From Ructibacterium sp965146665 (GTDB lineage Bacteria; Bacillota; Clostridia; Monoglobales; Monoglobaceae), in the NCBI GenBank assembly GCA_965146665.1, contig CBCTHE010000016.1:5125-69124 (forward strand): a stretch of 64,000 nucleotides of DNA, read 5' to 3'. Position numbers and translations under genes: made by a program. Under the pieces are notes generated by a model. The model worked only from the letters and a program-made list of their open reading frames with translations. It had not been told where the DNA came from and did no database searches. Below, piece after piece: positions 19,178-26,792 of this stretch; positions within the stretch are counted from its first letter, which is position 1, and each line of letters starts with the position of its first letter.

Positions 19178-19414
19178 CACAAAACAGGAGGGGCCGCCGC
19201 TGCGGAGGGTTTTCCCCCTTTCCGGTCTCCGGTCTGGAGGCGGTCAGGATCCTGCCGCGGGCCAATATGATACTTCGCCGGCAGGCATGGTCAGCTGCGC
19301 TGTGCCCAAGACGAATTGAATGGAGCCTATGACATCCGGCCGGGAGGCTGCTCGGTTGAGACGCAGGTACGGATCTTTGCGGGGAACCGGGTTAATGCGG
19401 AGTTGTGCTTATGA
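19164..19414 (+). pseudogene. Possible degraded gene remnant after the regulator
   Basis: An ATG at 19164 overlaps the regulator end and opens a 51-codon frame stopping at 19319. A second frame (open 19271-19414) reads LNGAYDIRPGGCSVETQVRI to the TGA at 19412. The two together look like a frameshifted, shortened protein, but I recognise no family. It is bounded by a strong hairpin. Low confidence; it may simply be intergenic DNA. Confidence 0.25.
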
Positions 19415-19418
19415 CAGG

Positions 19419-19462
19419 GGAAGCCCCCGTAATCAAAAGATTACGGGGGCTTCCGGCCTTCT
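19419..19462 (+). terminator. Terminator between convergent genes
   Basis: Sixteen-pair stem (19419-19434 with 19439-19454) with an AAAA loop, followed by GGCCTTCTTTT. It lies between the plus-strand regulator region and the minus-strand anti-sigma gene and may act for the plus strand. Confidence 0.7.
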
Positions 19463-19506
19463 TTTAGGTTGTGCTGAAGCACAGCTTTTTTCAGCGCAGG
19501 GGCGGT

Positions 19507-20292
19507 TTATTTTTCAATCATTTCTTTTGCCATCTGGGCCAGCTCGTCTGCGGTCAGCTTGCCGTCCCTCTGCATGAGCTGATAATCAATACCGTCTTTT
19601 TCAAATGATACGCTCTGTACCTTGTTGTTTTCTACCTGATCAGAGCCCCAGCTGAATACGAGCTCTCCGCTCTCTTCTGCCTTTTCATCCTCAGCGGTCA
19701 TTTTATAGTTCGGCGGCACCAGTTTATTGATATAGGCGGCGTAATATAGTTCCACCCCATTAACCGCAGCGATGACATCCCCGGATGGATCGCTTTCAGT
19801 ATTGTATTTTTTCTGCGAAAGTTCCACGCTGTCACCGTCTTTTTCATATCTGAAGGACAGGGATTTGAATTTTTCGATTGAGTTGCCTCCCTCGTCCCGC
19901 AGGTCGTTGCTGACAACCGAACCGCTCCGGAAGGCGTAGCCGTTTTCAAAGCTGTCAATGAGTACAGGGGTATAGCCGACTTTATCCACACACTGTTCGG
20001 CTGTGGGGAGTGAGGTATATTCAGGAATGCCCCATGAATGGCCGTACCAGGTCTTGACAATGCCGCTTGACGCAAATGCTGTCACGCCAAGAACCAGAGC
20101 CGCGGCCGCCGCAATGACAAAAATTTTCCGTTTGGATTTCATAACCTTGATCTTCCTTTCTGAATCGGAGGAATCAATGCTGTTATGAACCATGTGTTTA
20201 ATTTTTTGCGTGTCAATACGGCGCGGTCTATGGATACTGTCCCCGATACCGGGCACCTTTAATTCTTTTGACAAGTTCCGTTTGTTCGTCAT
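19507..20292 (-). CDS. Membrane protein, probable anti-sigma factor partner
   Basis: 261 residues. Residues 1-55 are basic and cytoplasmic, one membrane span lies at about 56-74 (KIFVIAAAAALVLGVTAFAS), and an extracellular domain of about 185 residues follows, of the DUF4367/DUF4179-like kind by appearance (ELVFSWGSDQVENNKV). Start ATG 20292 overlaps the stop of the upstream ECF sigma gene in an ATGA arrangement, a typical translational coupling for a sigma/anti-sigma pair. The role as anti-sigma is inferred from topology and position; no zinc-binding anti-sigma motif is visible. Confidence 0.65.
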   Translation of the reverse strand: MTNKRNLSKELKVPGIGDSIHRPRRIDTQKIKHMVHNSIDSSDSERKIKVMKSKRKIFVIAAAAALVLGVTAFASSGIVKTWYGHSWGIPEYTSLPTAEQCVDKVGYTPVLIDSFENGYAFRSGSVVSNDLRDEGGNSIEKFKSLSFRYEKDGDSVELSQKKYNTESDPSGDVIAAVNGVELYYAAYINKLVPPNYKMTAEDEKAEESGELVFSWGSDQVENNKVQSVSFEKDGIDYQLMQRDGKLTADELAQMAKEMIEK

Positions 20293-20828
20293 AACGATTC
20301 CTCCGCTTTTAATAAAATTTTTTTGAGTTTGCGTTTTCCTCTTGAGAGTTTGCTTTTAATGGCGGAGAGACTTAAGCCTGTTGCATTGGAGATCTCCGAT
20401 AATTTTTCATCATATCTGTAGAATCTAACAAATATTTCGTTATCGGGTTCTCCAAGCTCCATAACCGCATTCCATAAGATGTCGCGCTCAAATCTGTCAT
20501 CTGCTGTACTCCCCTCGTCGGGCAGTTCAATATCATCCAGAGAGGTATAGTCTTTTTTCTTATTCAGTCTTTTTAATGCAAAATTTCGGGCTGATGCCGC
20601 GATATAGGAACGCAGCGTGCCCTTTGATAAATCTATGTGATCTGCATTTTTCCAAAGGGAAATAAAGACATCTGCTATAATCTCCTCAATATCCTCCTGA
20701 GGCAGACTGTTCCCGAGCATATGATATAGCACTGTACTCAGGTAGGGAGTATAGCATTCAATCGCCAAATCTATGGAGTTTTGCTGTTTTTTCTGGAGCT
20801 GCATAAGCAGTCTTTGTTCCTCGGCCAT
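20289..20828 (-). CDS. ECF-type RNA polymerase sigma factor
   Basis: 179 residues, normal ECF length. Region 2 is visible at about 20-90 (IEEIIADVFISLWKNADHI and RSYIAASARNFALKRLNKKK), and region 4 at about 125-175 (EIFVRFYRYDEKLSEISNAT and SAIKSKLSRGKRKLKKIL). The sigma-70 region 4 helix-turn-helix is complete. It is co-translated with the membrane protein downstream. A perfect 16-base palindrome sits 25 bases upstream of its ATG and may be part of its control. Confidence 0.9.
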   Translation of the reverse strand: MAEEQRLLMQLQKKQQNSIDLAIECYTPYLSTVLYHMLGNSLPQEDIEEIIADVFISLWKNADHIDLSKGTLRSYIAASARNFALKRLNKKKDYTSLDDIELPDEGSTADDRFERDILWNAVMELGEPDNEIFVRFYRYDEKLSEISNATGLSLSAIKSKLSRGKRKLKKILLKAEESL

Positions 20829-20853
20829 GTTTCACCCTGCTTTACTGTGTATA

Positions 20854-20869
20854 ATTAAAAGCTTTTAAT
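20854..20869. promoter_or_regulatory. Perfect 16-base palindrome upstream of sigma gene
   Basis: ATTAAAAGCTTTTAAT is an exact inverted repeat located 26-41 bases before the sigma start codon. It could be an operator or overlap the promoter; AT-rich palindromes also occur by chance. Confidence 0.35.
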
Positions 20870-21055
20870 CGTTACAACCTTATATATCCTCAAAAACCTG
20901 AAAAAGTTTCACAGCCGCAAAAAATTTATATAGCCAATACATAAGAAACGCGCGGCAGTGTCTTCCACAGCCGCAGAACACGCAAACGGAAGCGCGCGGA
21001 TTTGTATGCTGTGCGGCCTGAAAGCGCAGACCGGCTTCGCTATGAAAATCTTCGT

Positions 21056-22273
21056 TTATCCGTTTGCGGATTCGCAGCGCTGTTCCACATTTTCAAAACA
21101 CACGGGTACAGCGTCCGGCGAAACAGCAGCAATGTTCCTGATTTCACAGTTTTCCATCACCGCCCCGCCGTTCGGCAACCCGGCAAAACCGTATCGCCCG
21201 CCCTCGGCGACAAAAATGTTCTCAATGCGTGAATCTTTCAGGCCCTTGCACAGCGAAACGGCGTAAACGGCGTGGGAAACCACATTTTTTATAGTAATGC
21301 CAAAGGTATCCCCCAGCTCGCTGTGATTTTCGGCATACGCCATGTCACCGATGCGCACAGTGCTGGCAGTCTGAGAAAAATCGGTCTGCGTGCGCAGATG
21401 CGTAATTCCCTCGATGTCGATGTTATACAGCTTGTATCCGTTGTCGTTGAGCAGCCGCACTACCGAGCAGGCATACGGGTCGGATGCAATGTGCCGAATC
21501 CTGACATCGTGAATGTCGGCGTCGGCCCCCTCGACCCAATAGCCAAGCCTTCGCTCAAATCCGCCCAGCGCGGTCAGGGCAACGGTGTCATCCTCGGTAA
21601 AGCCGGTTATGTTTTCGATCAGAATGTCGTGACAGCCAATGCGCAAATCAATGCCGTCCGCATTTTTTACATAAGTTTCCTCATAATTGCGGGGGCGTTC
21701 GCCGGGGTAATGCACCCCGGCGGCGTCTATTCTCGAAAGATCCGCCCGAAATGCCAGATTGCGAAACGCCGCCTCACGCACAAAAACGTTGGTTATCGCC
21801 CACCAGCGCTGATTGGTGAGGTTCAGGTTCTCCACTGTCAGACCGCGCACATTGAAAAAAAATAATGTGGTGTTCACCGATATATGCGGGAGGCCTTCTT
21901 TGGAACAACTGCGCTCGGACAGCCCGTTATACCGGCCGCCGTCCAGCACGGCGCTGCCAATGCCGCGCAGCGTAATGTTCCTCTGCTCGCCCGCAGGCGT
22001 TTGTCCCAGCAGTGTGCCGAGGTTTTGATTGGCAAACATATTGCCGTAAACGCCGTCGGCAAGACGCAGATGCGCGTTATCAAAGATCAACTCAATATCA
22101 TCCGGCAAACGGACGGTTTCGGTGATTTCCCAAAGATCGCCGCCGGTTCTTTGGTTGTGTTTGGGAATCAACACACGGTTGACGCCCGTTTGCTTTGCCT
22201 TGCGGATGGCTAGAGAAAGACTTTGGCTGTCGTTTACGCCGGGCGTTTCATTGGCCAAGATATATGATTGCAT
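21056..22273 (-). CDS. GH28-like right-handed beta-helix protein
   Basis: 405 residues from ATG 22273, chosen because AAAGGATG lies about 10 bases upstream and the promoter at 22298-22326 leaves too short a leader for the earlier in-frame ATG 22297. The N-terminus (NDSQSLSLAIRKAKQTGV) is the usual pectate-lyase superfamily opening, and the central strand NADGIDLRIGCHDILIEN followed by TEDDTVAL matches the polygalacturonase-like GH28 turn with paired Asp. No signal peptide is visible, so it probably acts in the cytoplasm on imported oligosaccharide, or needs another export route. Monocistronic. Substrate unknown. Confidence 0.8.
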   Translation of the reverse strand: MQSYILANETPGVNDSQSLSLAIRKAKQTGVNRVLIPKHNQRTGGDLWEITETVRLPDDIELIFDNAHLRLADGVYGNMFANQNLGTLLGQTPAGEQRNITLRGIGSAVLDGGRYNGLSERSCSKEGLPHISVNTTLFFFNVRGLTVENLNLTNQRWWAITNVFVREAAFRNLAFRADLSRIDAAGVHYPGERPRNYEETYVKNADGIDLRIGCHDILIENITGFTEDDTVALTALGGFERRLGYWVEGADADIHDVRIRHIASDPYACSVVRLLNDNGYKLYNIDIEGITHLRTQTDFSQTASTVRIGDMAYAENHSELGDTFGITIKNVVSHAVYAVSLCKGLKDSRIENIFVAEGGRYGFAGLPNGGAVMENCEIRNIAAVSPDAVPVCFENVEQRCESANG

Positions 22274-22297
22274 AAGGCTCACATCCTTTCGTCTCAT

Positions 22298-22326
22298 ATT
22301 GTATCGGCAGCCAAACGGAAAGTCAA
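22298..22326 (-). promoter_or_regulatory. Sigma-A promoter of GH28-like gene
   Basis: On the minus strand TTGACT (22321-22326), 17-base spacer, TACAAT (22298-22303). It fixes the start of the downstream gene at 22273. Confidence 0.8.
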
Positions 22327-22424
22327 GGCGTGGCTCTGCGAAACTTTTTCGCCGCGTATGCGCGTGATGAAATTGGGTTAAGATTCATTAAAGTAAGGCA
22401 GCTGTGTCAACCAAATTTGGACAT

Positions 22425-22469
22425 AAAAAAACCCGAAAACCGCATGAATGCTGGCTTTTCGGGTTTTTG
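22425..22469 (-). terminator. Terminator of rplM-rpsI operon
   Basis: Minus-strand stem AAAACCCGAAAA / TTTTCGGGTTTT with a 15-base loop, ending in a run of T just after the rpsI stop. Strong Rho-independent pattern. Confidence 0.85.
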
Positions 22470-22478
22470 GAACGAAAT

Positions 22479-22871
22479 TTATCTCTTGCTGAACTGAGGC
22501 GCGCGACGAGCTGCCTTGAGTCCGTATTTCTTTCTCTCCTTCATTCTCGGGTCACGGGTCAGGAATCCAGCCGATTTCAGCAGGGCTCTGTATTCATCGT
22601 CAACCTCCAGCAGGGCTCTTGCAATACCGTGACGGATCGCGCCGGCCTGACCGGTGAAGCCGCCGCCCTGAACGTTGACCAGAACGTCAAACTTTCCAAC
22701 GGTTTTGGTCAGCTCCAGAGGCTGTTTCACAACGACCTTCAGGGTCTCAAGACCAAAGTAGTCGTCAATGTCTCTTTTATTGATGGTAATAGCACCATTG
22801 CCGGGCACCAATCTAACCCTGGCAACAGATTTCTTTCTTCTTCCTGTTCCGTAATACTGTACGTTTGCCAT
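22479..22871 (-). CDS. rpsI: 30S ribosomal protein S9
   Basis: 130 residues, full length. The start YYGTGRRKKSVARVRLVPG, the central GQAGAIRHGIARALL and the C-terminus AARRAPQFSKR are diagnostic of bacterial uS9, whose tail reaches the ribosomal P-site. It follows rplM by 20 bases in the conserved rplM-rpsI pair. Confidence 0.99.
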   Translation of the reverse strand: MANVQYYGTGRRKKSVARVRLVPGNGAITINKRDIDDYFGLETLKVVVKQPLELTKTVGKFDVLVNVQGGGFTGQAGAIRHGIARALLEVDDEYRALLKSAGFLTRDPRMKERKKYGLKAARRAPQFSKR

Positions 22872-22891
22872 TTGTATTCAGTCCCCTTTCC

Positions 22892-23323
22892 TTAGTTCTG
22901 CTCCCAGGCAATGGGCGCCTGAGCCTGGTGATTGTGTTCCGCGTCCCTGTAAATGCGCAGCATTTTCAGTGATTTTCTTCCCAGTGTGTTATGGGGAAGC
23001 ATACCGGCGACCGCCAGTTCCATTGCCTTTTCCGGACGGGTCTCCATCAGTTCTTTGTAGGAAACCTCTTTCAGATGGCCAATATAGCCGGTGTGTCTGT
23101 ACCACTTCTTCTGAATCAGCTTGTTGCCTGTCAGGACAGCGTCTTTTGCGTTGATGATGATGACATACTCACCGCAGTCAACGCCAGGGGTGTACTGGGG
23201 ACGGTGCTTGCCTCTGAGAATCGTCGCGGCCTGCGCGGCGACACGGCCCAGAGATTTGCCAGCGGCGTCAATGATATACCATTTCTTTTCAATTTCATTG
23301 GCTTTCGCCATGTAAGTTGACAT
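22892..23323 (-). CDS. rplM: 50S ribosomal protein L13
   Basis: 143 residues. Motifs KKWYIIDAAGKSLGRVAAQA, LRGKHRPQYTPGVDCGEYV and MLPHNTLGRKSLKMLRIY identify uL13. ATG 23323 has AGGAGG 11 bases upstream. It is first gene of a two-gene operon with its own near-consensus promoter and a structured leader that probably gives feedback control. Confidence 0.99.
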   Translation of the reverse strand: MSTYMAKANEIEKKWYIIDAAGKSLGRVAAQAATILRGKHRPQYTPGVDCGEYVIIINAKDAVLTGNKLIQKKWYRHTGYIGHLKEVSYKELMETRPEKAMELAVAGMLPHNTLGRKSLKMLRIYRDAEHNHQAQAPIAWEQN

Positions 23324-23365
23324 GATAATGCCTACCTCCTATTTAAATTCTTCATCGTGCGTGAC

Positions 23366-23454
23366 GGCGCCCTTAAGGCATTTGTTTTCAGCACCGGCCG
23401 GACTGCAGTCTGTCCGGATGGATGCGAAAAACAAACGCCTCAATCAGCGGCGCC
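23366..23454 (-). ncRNA. Structured rplM leader, L13-type autoregulatory candidate
   Basis: In the minus-strand transcript three nested helices form: outer GGCGCC (23449-23454) with GGCGCC (23366-23371); middle 12 pairs (23428-23439 with 23377-23388); apical hairpin 23398-23417 with a CCGGAC/GTCCGG stem. It sits between promoter and ribosome site of rplM. L13 leaders (a known r-protein leader class in Firmicutes) have this position and role; exact family membership needs a covariance search. Confidence 0.7.
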
Positions 23455-23459
23455 CTGCT

Positions 23460-23488
23460 ATTATAATATGGTTTTAAACTTTTGTCAA
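23460..23488 (-). promoter_or_regulatory. Consensus sigma-A promoter of rplM-rpsI
   Basis: Minus strand TTGACA (23483-23488), 17-base spacer, TATAAT (23460-23465): perfect match to both hexamers. Confidence 0.95.
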
Positions 23489-23704
23489 TAGGTTTTTTGA
23501 AGAAATTTAATTTACAGCCGGTCAAACTCCCGTATTCTTTGATATACTCTCGTAATCTCTCAAATACTCGTGTGTCATTTTCAATTTTGTACATATTGCC
23601 GAATTGATTTATCCCCCGGTTTTTTCTGCTGATCGGGTGATTCCTGCTGTTTTCCCGCGCTTACTGCCTGATGAAAAATTTCGGAAAAAATTTTACAAAA
23701 TCTC

Positions 23705-23733
23705 TTGACAAATACCGTAAACCGTGCTATCAT
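23705..23733 (+). promoter_or_regulatory. Promoter of tRNA-Tyr
   Basis: TTGACA (23705-23710), 17-base spacer, TATCAT (23728-23733), about 43 bases before the tRNA. Confidence 0.85.
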
Positions 23734-23775
23734 ATTCAAGTCGCTGTGAAGCGGACACGCTTATTAACTGAATAT

Positions 23776-23860
23776 GGAGGGGTTCCCGAGTGGCCAAAGG
23801 GGGCAGACTGTAAATCTGTTGCATCTTGCTTCGATGGTTCGAATCCATCTCCCTCCACCA
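23776..23860 (+). tRNA. tRNA-Tyr (GTA)
   Basis: 85 bases including encoded CCA. Acceptor GGAGGGG pairs with TCCCTCC (last pair G-U). The anticodon loop carries GTA, and there is a long class-II variable arm, as expected for bacterial tRNA-Tyr. T-loop GGTTCGAATCC is standard. Confidence 0.95.
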
Positions 23861-23864
23861 CGCT

Positions 23865-23893
23865 GGAACGAGTTGCGCTCGTTCCTTTTTTTT
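23865..23893 (+). terminator. tRNA-Tyr terminator
   Basis: Perfect eight-pair stem GGAACGAG/CTCGTTCC with TTGCG loop followed by eight T. Confidence 0.92.
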
Positions 23894-24163
23894 GCAGAAA
23901 AAACAGTCACACGCTCCGCTGTTCCTCTTTTTCCCCACAAAACCTTCGGTTTTGCGGGGGCCCCGGCTCATGCCGGATGGAATGGAAGATATCTAAATTG
24001 TTCAATCTTCCCACGTCGGAACGGATTTTGCTCTGTTCCGATTTTTGTTGCACAAAAATCAATCACATTCCATATCGCCGAAGGCAATCTTGCCCGCGGC
24101 TTTTTTTATTTTGTCCATGGGCGGCCAGATACTGGGCCCGGTTGAAATTGTCGATTCCGCACA
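23894..24163. other. Gene-free stretch with diverged copy of tRNA 3' end and terminator
   Basis: No supportable coding region. Bases 24000-24075 look like a decayed copy of 23837-23915: a GTTC(g)AATC-like T-loop, CCCACG, a GGAAC...GTTCC hairpin, a T-run and then CAnTCACA. A tandem tRNA that has been lost is one explanation. A second hairpin with a T7 tail is annotated separately at 24077-24107. Confidence 0.4.
24077..24107 (+). terminator. Hairpin with T7 tail
   Basis: GCCG(aa)GGCAA / TTGCC(cg)CGGC followed by seven T. It precedes the promoter of the YoaK-family gene and may terminate any transcript leaking from the tRNA. Confidence 0.65.
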
Positions 24164-24192
24164 TTGACACTCAAACTTTCCGGCGGTATAAT
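24164..24192 (+). promoter_or_regulatory. Consensus promoter of YoaK-family gene
   Basis: TTGACA (24164-24169), 17-base spacer, TATAAT (24187-24192). The resulting leader is about 100 bases and GC-rich. Confidence 0.92.
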
Positions 24193-24298
24193 AGGTGCAG
24201 AACGACAGGTGTGCCCCGCCCGGGCCATGCGGTTTTACATAGTCCGGCGGCGGGCGCGGATCTGTGCGGAACTGACCCGGAAGACAGGAGGAAAATCA

Positions 24299-24994
24299 AT
24301 GCGAAAGGCAAGACAGCAGATGTCCGAATCCATGGCGCTGGCTGTGGTATTGACCCTGGCCGGCGGGTTTCAGGACGCCTATTCCTACAACTGCCGCGGC
24401 CATGTGTTTGCCAATGCGCAGACCGGGAACATTGTCCTTCTGGGACAGAATCTGGCCACGGGGCAATGGGCCGCGTGTGTCCGCTACCTGCTTCCGATTC
24501 TCGCTTTTATCAGCGGAGTGTATATCACGGAGAGGCTCCGCCACCGCTTTAAGGAATCCGAACGCCTCCACTGGCGGCAGATCATTTTGGGCATTGAAAT
24601 TGTGCTTCTGGCAGCCGCGGGGCTTTTGCCCCAGGCGCTGAATGTGCCCGCCAACATCCTGATGTCCTTTGCCTGTGCCATGCAGGTCAGCGGTTTTCGG
24701 AAATTCAAGGGCATTCCCTGCGCCACCACCATGTGTATCGGCAATATGCGCAGTGCGACGGAATTGCTCTGCAAATACCGGATAACCAAGGAACCGGAGC
24801 TGAAGCGCAGAAGCATGCACTATTATTTCATCATACTTGTCTTTGCCGCCGGTGCGGCGGCGGGGGCGGTCATCACCGGCTATATCGGCGAGCGTGCCAT
24901 CTGGATTTCCGCCGCGCTGCTGCTTGCGGGGTTTATCATGATGTTTATCAAAGAGGAGATGGAGGAGAAAACAGAAAGAAGCGGCGTCGTATAA
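24299..24994 (+). CDS. YoaK family (DUF1275) integral membrane protein
   Basis: 231 residues from ATG 24299 with CAGGAGGAAAATCA upstream. Hallmarks of the family: an early AGGFQDAYSYNCRGHVFANA followed by QTGNIVLLGQNLATG, then about six membrane spans, and CATTMCIGNMRSATELLC. Members are small membrane proteins of unknown transport function. It has its own strong promoter, and the acetyltransferase gene starts 51 bases after it, so these may be co-transcribed. Confidence 0.88.
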   Translation: MRKARQQMSESMALAVVLTLAGGFQDAYSYNCRGHVFANAQTGNIVLLGQNLATGQWAACVRYLLPILAFISGVYITERLRHRFKESERLHWRQIILGIEIVLLAAAGLLPQALNVPANILMSFACAMQVSGFRKFKGIPCATTMCIGNMRSATELLCKYRITKEPELKRRSMHYYFIILVFAAGAAAGAVITGYIGERAIWISAALLLAGFIMMFIKEEMEEKTERSGVV

Positions 24995-25044
24995 GCCCTT
25001 TTTATTGGTACGGGTTGAGGAAAGGAAGGAATCAGCAGAAGGCT

Positions 25045-25533
25045 ATGAAAGAGATACAGATTCGCGGGTTTGAAAAGCGGGATATTCCGGCCATGACAGA
25101 GCTTTGGAACCGTGTGGTTGCAGAGGGCAGAGCCTTTCCGCAGACAGAGGCTCTCAGCGCAGAGGAAGCGGCGCGGTTTTTCGCCGGACAGAGTTTCACA
25201 GGTGTTGCGGAGACCGGAGGACAGCTGGCCGGGCTTTATGTGCTCCACCCCAACAATGTGGGCCGGTGCGGCCATCTGGCCAATGCCAGCTACGCGGTCC
25301 GGGACGGATTCCGGGGTCTGCACATCGGGGAGCGGCTGGTGCGGCATTCGCTGGCGAAGGGAAGGGAGCTGGGCTTTGGCGTACTCCAGTTCAACGCGGT
25401 GGCGGCCTCCAATCTGCCCGCCATCCGGCTGTATGAAAAGCTGGGCTTTGTGAGACTGGGGACGGTTCCCGGCGGGTTCCTGAACCGGGAAGCGGTGTAT
25501 GAGGACATTATACTTTTTTATCACGTGCTTTAA
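25045..25533 (+). CDS. GNAT family N-acetyltransferase
   Basis: 162 residues from ATG 25045 with AAGGAAGG upstream. The acetyl-CoA-binding motif appears as RDGFRGLHIGERLVRHSL, followed by the family signature NLPAIRLYEKLGFVRLG. FEKRDIPAMTELWNRVVAEG is the usual GNAT beginning. Substrate cannot be predicted. It lies between the YoaK gene and the EFR1-crcB pair, all on the plus strand with short gaps. Confidence 0.9.
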   Translation: MKEIQIRGFEKRDIPAMTELWNRVVAEGRAFPQTEALSAEEAARFFAGQSFTGVAETGGQLAGLYVLHPNNVGRCGHLANASYAVRDGFRGLHIGERLVRHSLAKGRELGFGVLQFNAVAASNLPAIRLYEKLGFVRLGTVPGGFLNREAVYEDIILFYHVL

Positions 25534-25556
25534 GAGCAGAGAAAGGAAGCGGAAGT

Positions 25557-26363
25557 ATGGATGTGAAGCAAGTCAATCTGGTGTACTTCAGCCCGACCGG
25601 CAGTACAGAGACGGCGGTCAGGCTTTTGGGGCAGGCGTGGGGGGAACTCCCGGCGAAAGAGACCGATCTGTCCGTCGTGCCGGAAGCCCAGCGGTTTGGA
25701 AGCAGCACGCTGGTAATCTGGGGCGTGCCATCCTTTGGCGGACGGGTGCCGGACATTGCAGCAGAGCGGTTCGGCCGACTGCGCGGGGACAGAACCCCCT
25801 GTGTATTGCTGACGGCCTATGGGAACCGGGACTACGATGATACCCTTCTGGAAATGAAGGATCTGGCGGAGGAACAGGGCTTTCTGCCCGTTGCGGCTGT
25901 GGCCGCGGTCTGTGAGCACTCCATCGCGCGCCAGTATGCCTCGGGCCGGCCGGACGCGCGGGACCGGGCCTGTCTGGCCGAATACGGAAACGCGGTGCGG
26001 GCGGCGGTGACGGCCTGGGACGGCGCGGCGCCGAACCTGAAGGTAAAGGGGAACCGCCCGTATAAGGAAAAGAAGGGCGGCCCGCCTATGGTTCCGGCCG
26101 CGGGCAAAACGTGCACCGGCTGTATGGCGTGCGCCAAAGCCTGTCCCGTTCAGGCCATCTCCTATGAAAATGTGAAGAAAACGGACCCCAAGACCTGTAT
26201 CTCGTGTATGCGCTGTGTAAAGGTATGTCCCGCGGGCGCCCGGAAATTGCCGTCCATGCTCCTTGCTGCGGCGGGTGCGCGGCTGAAAGCCGTATGCGCC
26301 GAGCCAAAGCCCAATGCGCTGTTTTTGGCGGACGTGCACGGCGGGATGGGGGCCAGGCCATGA
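25557..26363 (+). CDS. EFR1 family flavodoxin-ferredoxin fusion
   Basis: 268 residues. N-terminal flavodoxin-like half (VNLVYFSPTGSTETAVRLLG with the FMN phosphate-loop pattern; TAYGNRDYDDTLLEMKDL) and a C-terminal two [4Fe-4S] ferredoxin, with CTGCMACAKACP and CISCMRCVKVCP each holding four Cys. This combination defines EFR1 proteins (ferrodoxin with flavodoxin), electron carriers of unknown partner in anaerobes. The TGA overlaps the ATG of crcB, so the two are translationally coupled. Confidence 0.92.
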   Translation: MDVKQVNLVYFSPTGSTETAVRLLGQAWGELPAKETDLSVVPEAQRFGSSTLVIWGVPSFGGRVPDIAAERFGRLRGDRTPCVLLTAYGNRDYDDTLLEMKDLAEEQGFLPVAAVAAVCEHSIARQYASGRPDARDRACLAEYGNAVRAAVTAWDGAAPNLKVKGNRPYKEKKGGPPMVPAAGKTCTGCMACAKACPVQAISYENVKKTDPKTCISCMRCVKVCPAGARKLPSMLLAAAGARLKAVCAEPKPNALFLADVHGGMGARP

Positions 26364-26734
26364 TTGCCTGTATTGCCGTTGGATGCGGCGGCTTTTTGGG
26401 CGCGGTTCTGCGGTATTTGCTGGGCTTGATTCCCTTGGAGGGGACGCGGGGGTTCCCGCTGGTTACACTGCTGATCAATCTGGCGGGCTCCTTTGCCATT
26501 GGCGTGATCGCGGAGGCGGCCGGGGCGCGGAATGCCGGAAAGGGGCCGGTGGCTCTGTTTCTTAAGGTGGGTATCTGCGGCGGTTTTACCACCTTCTCAA
26601 CCTTTGCCCTGGAAACAGGGGATCTGATTCTGAACAGAAGAGGTGGACTTGCGGCGGCCTATATGGCGGCCAGTCTGGCGCTCTGTGTGCTGGGTGCGGT
26701 TCTGGGGCGCCTTGCGGCCCGCAGGGTCTTGTGA
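26360..26734 (+). CDS. crcB: Fluoride channel CrcB/FluC
   Basis: 124 residues from ATG 26360, overlapping the EFR1 stop by four bases. Four membrane helices and the signature sequences GCGGFLGAVLRYLL, TLLINLAGSFAIG and GICGGFTTFSTFALE, whose Asn and the GGFTTFSTF helix break line the fluoride pore, identify FluC. These form antiparallel dimers exporting fluoride. Single copy here, so probably a homodimer unless a second gene lies elsewhere. No fluoride riboswitch was recognised upstream. Confidence 0.95.
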   Translation: MIACIAVGCGGFLGAVLRYLLGLIPLEGTRGFPLVTLLINLAGSFAIGVIAEAAGARNAGKGPVALFLKVGICGGFTTFSTFALETGDLILNRRGGLAAAYMAASLALCVLGAVLGRLAARRVL

Positions 26735-26743
26735 GTTTGAAGC

Positions 26744-26787
26744 AAAAAAGCAGTCCCCGGCATTGCCTGGGACTGCTTTTGACTTTT
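26744..26787. terminator. Bidirectional terminator between crcB and carboxypeptidase gene
   Basis: Eleven-pair stem AAAGCAGTCCC/GGGACTGCTTT with T-rich tails on both strands, placed between convergent genes. Confidence 0.88.
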
Positions 26788-26792
26788 CGGGA

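Noticed and set aside
24199..24298. Fluoride riboswitch for the crcB operon
   Set aside because: Leader is GC-rich but lacks the conserved pseudoknot sequences, and crcB is several genes away.
23671..24552. 293-codon frame running through tRNA-Tyr
   Set aside because: It crosses the tRNA and its terminator and overlaps the YoaK gene.
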